From: Thiohalocapsa sp963695445 | GTDB taxonomy: Bacteria; Pseudomonadota; Gammaproteobacteria; Chromatiales; Chromatiaceae | Direction: 5' to 3' | Length of the DNA: 64,000 nt | Assembly (NCBI GenBank): GCA_963695445.1 | Contig: CAVOGV010000020.1 | Coordinates: forward strand, 29,526 to 93,525 | Part shown: positions 27,429 through 36,329 of the stretch, one piece after another | Position numbering within the stretch: position 1 is the first letter of the stretch | Layout of the letters: every line of letters begins with the position of its first letter | Notes under the pieces: generated by a model | Databases searched by the model: none | Told to the model about the DNA's origin: nothing | What the model saw: the letters and a program-made list of their open reading frames with translations, nothing else | Made by a program: the position numbers and the translations under genes

Positions 27429-29838
27429 ATGCCGCCATTGCACCCCGATTGCCTGCCTGACCATCTGCGCGAACGACTGCGTCCGGTCTCGGATCATCCC
27501 GTCAACGAAGCGGGCGAGTTGGTCCTGTACTGGATGCACCACGCGGTGCGCGGACATGAGAATCCGGCGCTTGACGTTGCCCTGCACGCGGCTGCCGCGC
27601 TGCAACTGCCGTTGCTGGTGTACCAAGGGCTCGCGGGCCGGCATCGATTCAACGCCGACCGTCATCATGCCTTCATTCTCGAAGGTGCAAGAGACGCCCA
27701 TCGCGAGCTGGCCCGGCGTGGTGTTCAGGTGGTGTTTCACCTGCCCACGGACCCGGCAGCCCCCTCGCCGCTGCCTGAACTCGCCGCGCGGGCCGCGCTG
27801 GTGGTGACCGAAGACTTTCCGGCGCCACCGTTTCCGGCCTGGACGCGCGGCCTCGCGGCGCGTGTCGAGGTGCCGATCTGGGCCGTCGACTGTGCCTGCA
27901 TCGTGCCGATGCGGCTGCAGCCCAGGCGCTTCGATCGCGCCTTTGAGCTGCGCCGACACAACCAGCAGGCCTACGCCGAGCGCGTGCCGCGGCCTTGGCC
28001 CGAGACGGATCTGACGCCCGCCGTGTACCAGGGGCCGTTACCCTTCCAACCATTGGACCTTGCGATTGCCGACATCCCCGCGCTGTGCGCGGCCTGCGAT
28101 ATCGATCATACGCTACCGCCCGTGCCGCACACGCCGGGCGGCTCCGATGCCGGCTATGCCCGTTGGGAGCGTTTCAAGCACGACGGGCTCGCGAGCTATC
28201 ACCGCCTGCGCAACGATGCCGCCGAGCCCTGGCCAAGGGGCGTGAGCCGGCTGTCGGCCTATCTGCACCATGGCCAGGTGTCGCCCTTTCGCATCGCGCG
28301 CGAGGCACAGGCGGCTGGGCGGAGAGGGCGCCCAGAAGTTTCTCGACGAATTGCTCATCTGGCGCGAGCTTGCACACAATTTCTGTTTTTACACCGATGA
28401 CCCGGAGGCGTGGTCGGTCCTACCCGAATGGGCGCAGGCCACACTGACAGCCCATGCGGACGACAGCCGCGAGCGCTGCATCGACCACGAGCGCCTGGCG
28501 CGTGGCATCTCGGGCGACCGGCTCTGGGACCTGGCGCAACGCTCCCTGCTGGTGCACGGAGAACTGCATAACAATCTTCGCATGACCTGGGCCAAGGCCA
28601 TCCCGCGCTGGACCCCAGGCCCGCGGCGCGCGATGGCGGAACTGATCGACCTGAATCACCGCCACGCGTTGGACGGGTCCGATCCGAACTCGTACGGCGG
28701 TCTGCTCTGGGCGCTGGGGCTGTTTGATCGGCCCTTCACGCCGGAACGCCCGATCCTGGGCACGGTGCGCGGTCGCGATACCGCCGGCCACGCGCGTCGG
28801 CTCGATCTGGATGCCTTCGCGCGCAGGGTCGATAGCCCGGCCCGCGGCGAGCGCCTGCGAATCGCCGTGATCGGTGCCGGGCTCTCCGGGCTGGCGGCTG
28901 CGCGAACCCTGGCGGACCAAAACCACGAGGTCATCGTCTTCGAGAAGTCCCGCGGCTACGGCGGTCGGGCCGCGACGCGTCGCATCGCCGAGTTCGGCCA
29001 ACAGGTTGATCACGGTGCGCAATACTTCACCGCCCGCGACCCGCGCTTTCGCCGCCGCGTGCTGAGCTGGGCCGAGCGCGGCGTCGTCGCGCGCTGGCAG
29101 GGGCGTATCGGCGCCTGGGACGGCGACCGTATCCGCGCCGCTGGCGGAGACGACGAGCGCTGGGTCGGCCTGCCCGGCATGAGCGGGCTGGGCCGCATGC
29201 TGGCGGCGGACCTGACGATACGACTGGAGACCCGCGTCATCGCACCGCGTCGCGACGGCGACGCCTGGTTGCTGTTGGACGATGCGGCCAACGAAGTCGG
29301 ACGCTTCGATCGCATGCTCATCGCCGCCCCGGCCCCGCAGGCCGCGGAGTTGCTCGCGGCTGCCCCGGCCTTGGCCAATCAAGCCGCAAGCGTCCGCTAC
29401 GCCCCTTGCTGGACCGTCATGATTGGCTTCGACACCCCGGTCGATCTTCCCTGGGAAGGTCTGTTCGTCAACCAGGGTCCGCTTGGCTGGATCGCCAATG
29501 ACGGGGCGAAGCCCGGCCGCCGCGGCCCAGTGGCGGTATTGCATGCCAACGCGGACTGGAGCCGCCGGCATCTGGAACTGGATCAGGAGTCCGTCGTAGC
29601 GATCTTGCTCGAAGCCTTCGCGTCCATCGTCGGCCCGCCCCTACCCGCGGTCGTCTGGTCCCGTGCCCACCGCTGGCTCTACAGCTTGGCAGACAACCCG
29701 CTGGACACCGACTGTCTGTGGGACGCCGACCTCGGCATCGGCGCCTGCGGCGACTGGTGTCGCGGCGCCCGCATCGAAGGCGCCTGGCTTAGCGGCGAGG
29801 CGCTGGCCGGACGTATCCTTGCTGACACGGCGCGCTAG
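27429..29838 (+). pseudogene. Class II CPD photolyase fused to a renalase-like FAD oxidoreductase (one-base frameshift)
   Basis: About 803 residues once a single base is removed from the GGG at 28317-28319. Residues 1 to about 465 are a class II photolyase: GELVLYWMHHAVRGHENPAL at the antenna-type N-terminus, SRLSAYLHHGQVSPFRIARE, QKFLDELLIWRELAHNFCFY, NNLRMTWAKAIPRWTP and HALDGSDPNSYGGLLWALG. Residues from about 475 on are a flavoprotein with a Rossmann motif VIGAGLSGLAAARTLADQ, GGRAATRR, and a FDRMLIAAPAPQA block, as in renalase-like amine oxidase relatives. The photolyase part would repair UV dimers with light; the partner might reduce or load FAD (inference). Either a real frameshift or a base-call error in a G run. 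Confidence 0.8.
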
Positions 29839-29904
29839 CGTATCTTCACCATCAGCCCGCAGTGCGGCGCAAATGGTCCGCGCGGCGATCGTCCCATTGG
29901 ATGC

Positions 29905-30507
29905 TCATGGTTGCAGGCCGTCGTCGCGTCCATGCAGCGTGTCGCGGATGATGCCAATAGCGTGCTCCATGTGCTGAAACGCGTGGTCGCCGCCCGCGTA
30001 CAGCAGCAGCCGGCCGCAGTCGCGGTACATGGCCTCTGCGATGCGATAGTCGATCACCTCGTCGCCCTGGTCCAGGAAGAGCGTCGTCGGCACGCCGTCG
30101 TCGTCGTCCTCGCACGGATGTTCGATGCCATAGGCCCGGGTGGACTCGATCACGTCCGCGCTCAATCGATAGGCTTCGCCGTTGGCCGTAGTCATCGGCA
30201 CGTCCAGGAATGCCGGCAGCAGTTCCCAGGGTTTCAGTGCCGGGTTGATCATGAACAGGTGCGAAACAGGGAACTGACGAGCCAGGTACTGACCGTAGAA
30301 GGCGCCCATGGAACTGCCGATCAGCATCGGTGCCGCGCCTTTTTTTGTGAGTTCTTGCATCTGCCCCGTCAGCTCGGCCACGGCCTCGTTCGGTTTGTGC
30401 GCAGGATAGTCCGGCGCCAGAAGCTTTTCCGTTGCCAGTGCCTCGCGCAGCAACGCGGCCTTGTGCGATTGGCTCGAACTGTTGAGCCCGTGCAGGTAGA
30501 CGATCAT
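29905..30507 (-). CDS. YqiA/YcfP-type alpha/beta hydrolase (esterase)
   Basis: 200 residues from the ATG at 30507 (MIVYLHGLNSS), preceded by TGGAG; the longer frame to 30537 lacks the family start. The Ser nucleophile elbow is LIGSSMGAFYGQYLA near residue 75. The acid lies in LFLDQGDEVIDY and the His in YAGGDHAFQHME near the end, completing the triad. YqiA-like proteins are small cytoplasmic esterases with unclear physiological substrate. The stop is close to the convergent end of the photolyase fusion. Confidence 0.88.
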   Translation of the reverse strand: MIVYLHGLNSSSQSHKAALLREALATEKLLAPDYPAHKPNEAVAELTGQMQELTKKGAAPMLIGSSMGAFYGQYLARQFPVSHLFMINPALKPWELLPAFLDVPMTTANGEAYRLSADVIESTRAYGIEHPCEDDDDGVPTTLFLDQGDEVIDYRIAEAMYRDCGRLLLYAGGDHAFQHMEHAIGIIRDTLHGRDDGLQP

Positions 30508-30943
30508 GACAACTCCAGCGAAACAAGCGTTCGCCACGCGGCGGTTTGCCGAGAAGCGACTGCAGGTCCGAAACGACTTGCGGTGCGAGGCGACCCGATT
30601 GTGTCGACGCGCATCGGCCTAGAACCAAGACAACAATGGTAACCGAAACAGGCGTATTGGCCGGAGCCGGGAGCCCCGTCCGGCGCTGAGCACGCAATTC
30701 GTCATTGCGTCAAAGGTGCCGTGCCCCGATCCTTTCCCCTGAGACGTTGGAATCTCGTCACACGAACGTTGTCGAAGCCGACGCTAGGGGTGGCGCAGGT
30801 GGCGGCTCGATGCGGCAGGGCCGTGGCGCGTTATGACGCAACTGACCTCCATGGTGCTAGCCCTGCCCGCACCGACGCCGATGCGCGCGCAGCAGTCACT
30901 GCATTCCCATCAACTCAGGCCGTCGACCACAGAGCGCTCGCAT
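30508..30943. other. Divergent intergenic region, no gene recognised
   Basis: Between the leftward esterase gene and the rightward O-methyltransferase gene. Open frames extend into it, including an upstream extension of the methyltransferase frame to 30833, but they carry no family resemblance. Confidence 0.4.
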
Positions 30944-31609
30944 ATGCCAGATTCCGCCATCCCTGCCTTGTTGCAGTCCTACCTCGAAGAACTCGTGCCA
31001 GATCGACCGCGGGAGTTGCGCGCCATGGAGGCAATGGCGGAGGCGGAAGGGTTTCCGATCATCGGTCCCGCCTGCGGACAGGTCTGCTATCTGGTTGCTC
31101 GTATGATTCGGGCGCGGCGCATCTTCGAGCTCGGTTCCGGCTTCGGCTACTCCACCGCCTGGTTCGCTCGCGCGGTCAAGGAGAATGCGGACGATAGCGA
31201 ACGCGAGCATCACGTCGGCGAAGTACATCATACGGTTTGGGATCAGGCATTGTCGGACCAGGCACGGCGCCATCTGTCCAAATTGGGTCTCGCTGACCTG
31301 GTGCGCTTTCACTGCAACGAGGCGGTGCAATCGCTGCGCGAGGTCGGCGGGCATTTCGATCTGATTTTCAGCGACATCGACAAGGAAGGGTATCCGGACT
31401 CGCTGCCCGTCATCGAGCAGCACCTGCGCCCCGGCGGCCTGCTGATTGTCGACAACATGCTCTGGGGCAACCGCATCTTCGACCCCACCAACCGCGATGC
31501 GGCGACCGAGGGCGTGCGTCGGTTCACGCGCATGGTGGCATCGAGCGACCGCTGGATTGGCTCGATCCTGCCGATCCGCGACGGGCTGTTGCTGGCCATG
31601 CGCCGCTGA
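30944..31609 (+). CDS. Class I SAM-dependent O-methyltransferase
   Basis: 221 residues from the ATG at 30944. CCoAOMT-type fold: the SAM motif reads IFELGSGFGYSTAWFARAV, preceded by GPACGQVCYLVARM. Later landmarks are FDLIFSDIDKEGYPDSL (metal and SAM acid), LRPGGLLIVDNMLWGNRI and the end RDGLLLAMRR. The loop after the SAM motif, KENADDSEREHHVGEVHHTV, is longer than I would expect for the family, so a small insertion may have occurred there. Substrate unknown; members act on small catechol-like or acyl molecules. Confidence 0.9.
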   Translation: MPDSAIPALLQSYLEELVPDRPRELRAMEAMAEAEGFPIIGPACGQVCYLVARMIRARRIFELGSGFGYSTAWFARAVKENADDSEREHHVGEVHHTVWDQALSDQARRHLSKLGLADLVRFHCNEAVQSLREVGGHFDLIFSDIDKEGYPDSLPVIEQHLRPGGLLIVDNMLWGNRIFDPTNRDAATEGVRRFTRMVASSDRWIGSILPIRDGLLLAMRR

Positions 31610-32068
31610 GTTGGCACTGATCCGCTGCCGAGCTGGTGCCGAATGTTAGCGTGCACTTTATCTCGCCGGCTTTTCTCGGAATAAGTCGCGCCAACTTGGC
31701 CGGGCTGCCCCACCGCCGCCAGTGCTTACGTAGAGCCTTCCGAACCCTCGCTCGTCCTCAGCTTTCCTTACGACCGCAGTCGGCCAGCAGCGGTCATTTA
31801 CGCTCCGTGGCGAGCCGACTGCAAAGGAATCATAAGCGGACGCTGGAATTGCCGACCTGTCCTGCCGCCTGGTGCTTTTCCTTGGGGCCTCGGTGAAGAT
31901 CCGAGCGGGCCGATCTCAAGCGAGCGAATGGTGGTACGTCTCCTATTTCTCCGTCCCCTATTTCTCCGCGTGTCGCCGAATCGCCGGATTTCGACAGCCT
32001 AGGCCAGCTCCGGGCTATCTTGGACTTCTCCTTGTATTTGTCCCAACCCGGGACTATCCTTCCCTTCC
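31610..32068. other. Intergenic, no gene recognised
   Basis: About 460 bases between the methyltransferase and higB. It includes a short direct repeat CCTATTTCTCCG around 31948-31970, of a kind often found beside mobile elements. No coding frame with family resemblance is seen. Confidence 0.4.
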
Positions 32069-32371
32069 ATGCGTATCATCGCCCTGTCCACCCTCAAGAC
32101 TTTCTGGGAAGTGGCCCCCGCGTTTCGCGATGCGAAAGAGCCGACGCTTGCATGGTACCGAGCGACTTGCCAGGCAGACTGGGCAACACCCGCAGACGTC
32201 AAGGCGGACTTCCGCAACGCCAGCATTCTCAAAGACGGCCGGGTGGTCTTCAATCTGGGCGGCAACAAGTATCGGCTCGTCGTTTGGATCAACTATCCCT
32301 ATCGCGTGGTCTATGTCCGCTTCATTGGGACCCACGCGCAATACGATGTGATCGACGCGCAAACGATTTGA
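32069..32371 (+). CDS. higB: HigB-type toxin (mRNA interferase)
   Basis: 100 residues matching the HigB_toxin family: MRIIALSTLKTFWEV at the start, then WYRATCQADWATPADVKADF, NASILKDGRVVFNLGGNKYR and LVVWINYPYRVVYVRFIGTH. HigB-like RelE-superfamily toxins cut mRNA on the ribosome. The gene precedes its antitoxin, the reversed order typical of higBA, with 34 bases between. Confidence 0.93.
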   Translation: MRIIALSTLKTFWEVAPAFRDAKEPTLAWYRATCQADWATPADVKADFRNASILKDGRVVFNLGGNKYRLVVWINYPYRVVYVRFIGTHAQYDVIDAQTI

Positions 32372-32405
32372 GATCCGAAAAACCGAAGGAGATCCACAAC
32401 AACCC

Positions 32406-32780
32406 GTGAACATCCAGCCGATCAAGACCGATCAGGATTATCGCGCAGCACTTCGCGCTATCGAGAGCCTGATGTCAGCCGAGCCCGATTCCAAGGAGGG
32501 CGAACGGCTCGACATCCTCGTCACGCTGATCGAAGCCTACGAGCGACAGCATTTTCCGTTGGATCTGCCCGATCCAGTGGCAGCGATCCGGTTTCAGATG
32601 GAACAGAAAGGGCTAGTACCCAAGGATCTGGAGCCGATGATCGGGCGTTCGAATCGCGTCTATGAGATTCTGAATCGTAAGCGGCCCTTGACGCTGAAGA
32701 TGATCTGGCGCCTGCACCGACAACTGGGTATTCCAGCGGAAAGCCTGATCAGGCCGCCGGATGAGAGCGCTTCCGCGTGA
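32406..32780 (+). CDS. higA: HigA-type antitoxin
   Basis: 124 residues. The N-terminal part (IKTDQDYRAALRAIESLM) wraps or binds the toxin in related systems. The C-terminal helix-turn-helix reads LEPMIGRSNRVYEILNRKRP and continues to LHRQLGIPAESLI, the long HigA type. It neutralises HigB and represses the operon promoter. The module sits in a transposon-rich stretch, which fits mobile toxin-antitoxin pairs. Confidence 0.92.
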   Translation: MNIQPIKTDQDYRAALRAIESLMSAEPDSKEGERLDILVTLIEAYERQHFPLDLPDPVAAIRFQMEQKGLVPKDLEPMIGRSNRVYEILNRKRPLTLKMIWRLHRQLGIPAESLIRPPDESASA

Positions 32781-33076
32781 ATCCAGCTCGGTCAGCCGGA
32801 CCGCCATTGCAGCAAGATCGCAACAACCTCGACCCGAGCCCGCATCCCGCTCCGATACCATTCCTAGGCTCAAGAAGTGTCAGGATTTTTTACAGTGGCG
32901 TTCACGAAGGCTTTAGGGTTAGGTCGCACACGTAACAGCCTTGGCGCAGCGTGTCGTGTGCAGTGTGAGACCCCGGCCTCTCGCGTCTGACCCCGTCCTC
33001 TCGCGCTTGAGGGAAAAGCGCAAAGCGCGCCTTCTAAGCTTATCCCTAACCCCTTATCCAAACGGGCGAAAAGCCG

Positions 33077-33403
33077 CTATTCGATTTTGCCATTCTGCAG
33101 CTGGTGTAAACCCTGGCCAGTATTAGTCTCACCGGTCACCCGATCTCCTTTGCGGGCGACGACCTTTCCTCCAACTTTGACTGACGACGAATTCGAGTGT
33201 CCGGCGTCAAGGTCTAACGATGCGGCTTTGATGCTCATCTTCCCAGTCGTTTTTATATCGACCCGTGTACCGTTGATTTTGATGATTGCCTCCAGCGTCG
33301 CTAAACGCTCTTCAAGCTGCCGAACCCGGGTTTCGAGGTCTAATTGCCCGGAAACTCCCGTCCGCGCGGTAAAGGTTGGTACTTGAGGTATATTGGCAGG
33401 CAT
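33077..33403 (-). CDS. Hypothetical protein with coiled coil and PAAR-like tail
   Basis: 108 residues after GGAG a few bases upstream of the ATG at 33403. A heptad-like segment LETRVRQLEERLATLEAII (about residues 22-40) is likely a coiled coil. It is followed by short beta-like repeats, IKINGTRVDIKTTGKMSI, SLDLDAG and VKVGGKVVARKGDRVTG. The last motif resembles surface loops of PAAR or phage spike proteins, but the match is too weak for a family call. It stands alone, next to higBA. Confidence 0.5.
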   Translation of the reverse strand: MPANIPQVPTFTARTGVSGQLDLETRVRQLEERLATLEAIIKINGTRVDIKTTGKMSIKAASLDLDAGHSNSSSVKVGGKVVARKGDRVTGETNTGQGLHQLQNGKIE

Positions 33404-33542
33404 AGATTACTCCAGTTCCTCTACAGGATTTTCATTTTCGCGTCGCATGTTGCGCAGCGGCCAGATCGTTCGGTAAAAATTGTAACCGTTCACGGGCCAA
33501 CAGTCGCCGACCCTCTTGGTGCCCAGGGCAATCGCATCAACC

Positions 33543-34177
33543 TCAGCTAATATTCGCAGTAGCTGATACAGGATGTTGTCGCGGCAGTTTGGGTGGTTCG
33601 AAGAGCAGTTGAGCCAAGTAGTTTTCGTCCCATCCGGCGCGCAGGCGTTTGTTTTGGATACCGAGTTTGGTGTTGTCGTTCTTCAGCCGATTCAGGGCAA
33701 TGTGGCGCAGTACTGCAAGCTTCTCGCGGGCGCGTTCGTCGCGTACGCGCGACTCGTCTTCGCGGAAGGCCATGTCCAGGCTCCAATGCAGGCTGTTCTT
33801 GATCCCCAATGCGCGCGCACGGCGCGGGCAAAGGTCGCCGAATCGGTGCCGATGCTGCCGATGTAGAAGCGCGTCTCGCAGGTGATTTTGCCGTTGAGCT
33901 CGCGTTCGGATTCGACCATGCCGACCATGTTCATGGCTTTCCACAAGGGGCTGTGTGCGACACCGTCGAGATCACCCAGGGTGCGATAGCGACGGGTCTC
34001 GCGCCGACCGTGACCTTGTTCGACCGTTTCGACGTAGTCCGAGGGCATGTCGGCGTAGTCCTTGGCGTCGATGAAGGCCTCCTCGACCTCAGCAGCTAGT
34101 GCCTCTTGGTTGCCCTTGAGCGCCAGCACGTAGTCACCGCCCTGGTCGATGATCTGGCTGGCATCCTCCGATATCAT
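33543..34177 (-). pseudogene. ISAs1-family transposase, C-terminal part, frameshifted
   Basis: The frame from 34177 reads SQIIDQGGDYVLALKGNQEA, then YVETVEQGHGRRETRRY and ERELNGKITCETRFYIGSI, typical of the second half of ISAs1 (H-repeat) DDE transposases. A frame change near 33800-33815 leads into ALGIKNSLHWSLDMAFREDE and REKLAVLRHIALNRLKND up to 33543. The N-terminal half is absent here, and a plus-strand fragment of another transposase abuts it. Not functional as read. Confidence 0.82.
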
Positions 34178-34412
34178 CGAATCGATCTTCGGTCATTACA
34201 AAACCTTCACCAGCCGCGGCCCACTCAAGGAAGTCGGCAGACTGGTGCTGCTGATTCCGGCCTTCCTCTCGGAGTTAACCGCCCCGGTCATCCGCGAGGC
34301 GATGGCATCGGTGCGGACCCTTGATGTGCAGCAGTGGGTCGACAAGCATCTCGGCGATTCCATGCTCGCACGCCGCCGCCGAGCCCTGCGACCTGACATC
34401 AAAACTGCATGA
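34170..34412 (+). pseudogene. C-terminal fragment of an unassigned transposase
   Basis: About 80 codons reading DIIESIFGHYKTFTSRGPLK, then a VLLIPAFLSELT block and VQQWVDKHLGDSMLARRRR before the stop. I recall the IES-FGxYK and GxSMLxxRR type endings from a group of transposase-like proteins but cannot name the family. The rest of the gene is missing at the junction with the ISAs1 remnant, so it is a truncated copy. Confidence 0.5.
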
Positions 34413-34447
34413 ACGGTTCGCGGCTTTACGATGCGAAATTGAACAGC

Positions 34448-34846
34448 CTAGTACGCGGCTACCGCCAGCACTTCCGGTGCGTGATCAGGAGGCAAGACTC
34501 CATTGTGGCTGTACAGAAAGCACTCACGAATACGAAGCACAATGCCGATACGAACGCCGTTCTTGGAGCGCCACTGCGGATACAGACCGGCGACATTCAG
34601 CGGAAGCGCATCGGGTGTCATGCCGCCGTTCAGATTACAGTTGGTGCAGCTAAGCTTGTTGCCGACGTAGCGCGTGGCGTAACGCTCGGTCTCCATGACA
34701 ATGTTGTAGCCATAGACGATATTGCTCTCGTAATCATCAAGGAAATCGCGCGCCTGCAACTCCTCGATAGTCGGTTGCGCCATTGCCGGAAGCCAGTGCC
34801 CGGCCAAAGTACCAATCGCGACTAGGCTCAGTAGAAGTTGGCGCAT
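34448..34846 (-). pseudogene. TsdA-like thiosulfate dehydrogenase cytochrome c, truncated
   Basis: From the ATG at 34846 a signal peptide (MRQLLLSLVAIGTLAGHW) leads into YGYNIVMETERYATRYVGNK, then LSCTNCNLNGGMTPDALPL, and IGIVLRIRECFLYSHNGVLP. This is the N-terminal haem domain of TsdA/SoxA-like diheme cytochromes, which oxidise thiosulfate to tetrathionate in the periplasm. Two faults are seen: the haem motif reads CTNCN, so the axial His codon is Asn, and the protein ends at about residue 130 with a stop, losing the second haem domain where transposase debris begins. Confidence 0.68.
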
Positions 34847-34876
34847 ACCCATTATCAGCCCGTTCATGGAGGTGCT

Positions 34877-35059
34877 CTACGGCCATAAGTGGAAATTCGG
34901 CATCATCTCGCCGACTAACCCCTGTCGCCCAAAAAAGGCTACGCACATGTCGGTGAGGTGATGGCGCCGGTTGATCGGGCAGCGCGTATCTTCCAGCGAG
35001 GAAAACGCCTCGACAAGGGATGGCTCGGCCCTGGCCGCGTTTGCTTCGCACATGCCCAC
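34877..35059 (-). pseudogene. Possible N-terminal remnant of the ISAs1 transposase
   Basis: 60 codons reading SLVEAFSSLEDTRCPINRRH then HLTDMCVAFFG. The spacing of F-x-x-L-x-D-x-R and H-x-L-x-D fits the start of ISAs1-type transposases. If right, the element is split into this piece and the C-terminal part at 33543-34177, with the tsdA-like fragment between them. The match is short and the call tentative. Confidence 0.35.
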
Positions 35060-35367
35060 GTCTCCACGAGATCCGTCAACTCAGTGGATTGTGTAGTTTG
35101 TCTCGGTTCAAGTCGAAAAGTATCTCATAATAATCTGATGCAATTGCCCTGGGTGACGAATTGCTCGTTTAGAGCGTTGTTCGGACAGTCCGCAATACGT
35201 CAAGCGCGGCCAATGCCGTCCACCCAGATCGCCGCTTCCGCCCCACAACTCGCGAGAGGCTCAAGTCTTGATTCCATTCGGCTTACAAACGAGCGACTTA
35301 AGTTGATGCCATTAGCCCGGCTTGTGGATCGTGTCGATCGGTGGGCCAGTCCTACCATGAATCCAGG
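35060..35367. other. Intergenic, no gene recognised
   Basis: About 300 bases between transposase debris and the stop of the secreted hydrolase gene. No gene, palindrome or terminator stands out. Confidence 0.4.
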
Positions 35368-36291
35368 TCAACTGCGTTGATCCAGTGAGCTGATGAACTC
35401 CACCGCAGCTTCTACCGCTTCCTCAATATTCAGATCGCGAAAGAAATGATCTCCGCCTTCAATCACCGTCAGGTACACCCTTTCATCATCGACATAGGGT
35501 TCGACATGCTCCGGAATATTTGGCTGACGGTCATCTATCGAGCCGGCGATGACCAGTACCGGCACATCCGTTTTGGGTAAGAAGACGTGCGCGTTCCAGA
35601 ATTCATTGTTCTGTTCGTAGAAGTCGTAAAAGGCTTCCGCCGAAACCGTGGCTTTCGGGCAGAAGCCAAAATCGGTCTCTGTCATTAGCTCATCGCCTCT
35701 ACCCGCATCGACTAACTGTTTGGCGCGAGCGAGTACTTGCTGAAGATCGCTGTCGTAGTCCTCCTTGTAGCGTGCCGGAGAGCTGGGATGGCCGACCGTG
35801 TTGGGCGCTAACAAGACCAGCGCCTTGACGGTCGGTTTGCTACGGCTGGCAGCGTAAGTCAGCACTTGGTTAGCGGAGATGGAGTGTCCCATCAGCACGA
35901 CGGTCGTCGCCCCCTGTCCTTTCAGCCAGGCGATCCAGGCGTCCAGTTCATCCAGCGCATCCGCCAACTTGAACCGGATGGGGATCATGCAGTCATAAAA
36001 GCCGTGACGATTGTCGACGTCAAGACTGACGTTGATCGCCAGCGAATTCAGGCCGTTTTCCAGCAGTGCGGTCTGGCTGGCTTCGATGATCTCCATGCGG
36101 TTATGCGCAAGAAAGCTGTGCATGATCAGAACAACGCCATCACTGAGCTGTTTTCCCTCCGCAATCTCCAGATTGGCGTTCAGGGTCAAATCCTTGAAAT
36201 CCAGGTTGACTTCTTCCGCTTTGACGCTGGTGAACGACGTTATCGACAAAAGGCCGACAAGTATCAGCCACAACGAGCTACGGCTTATCAT
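35368..36291 (-). CDS. Exported alpha/beta hydrolase
   Basis: 307 residues with a signal peptide (SLWLILVGLLSITSFTSVKA). Alpha/beta-hydrolase core: VVLIMHSFLAHNRMEII near the oxyanion strand, nucleophile elbow VLMGHSISANQVLTY, acid region PVLVIAGSIDDRQPN, and the final His in VIEGGDHFFRDLN. The family is broad (esterase/dienelactone hydrolase-like), so the substrate is open. It is the second gene of a leftward pair with the hydrolase at 36330, 38 bases apart, and lies opposite a CadC-like regulator. Lower GC in this stretch than in the housekeeping part suggests acquired DNA. Confidence 0.87.
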   Translation of the reverse strand: MISRSSLWLILVGLLSITSFTSVKAEEVNLDFKDLTLNANLEIAEGKQLSDGVVLIMHSFLAHNRMEIIEASQTALLENGLNSLAINVSLDVDNRHGFYDCMIPIRFKLADALDELDAWIAWLKGQGATTVVLMGHSISANQVLTYAASRSKPTVKALVLLAPNTVGHPSSPARYKEDYDSDLQQVLARAKQLVDAGRGDELMTETDFGFCPKATVSAEAFYDFYEQNNEFWNAHVFLPKTDVPVLVIAGSIDDRQPNIPEHVEPYVDDERVYLTVIEGGDHFFRDLNIEEAVEAAVEFISSLDQRS

Positions 36292-36329
36292 CTTGGTTGC
36301 TTCCTCTCGGTGGTCGTGCGTGGTGTTCG

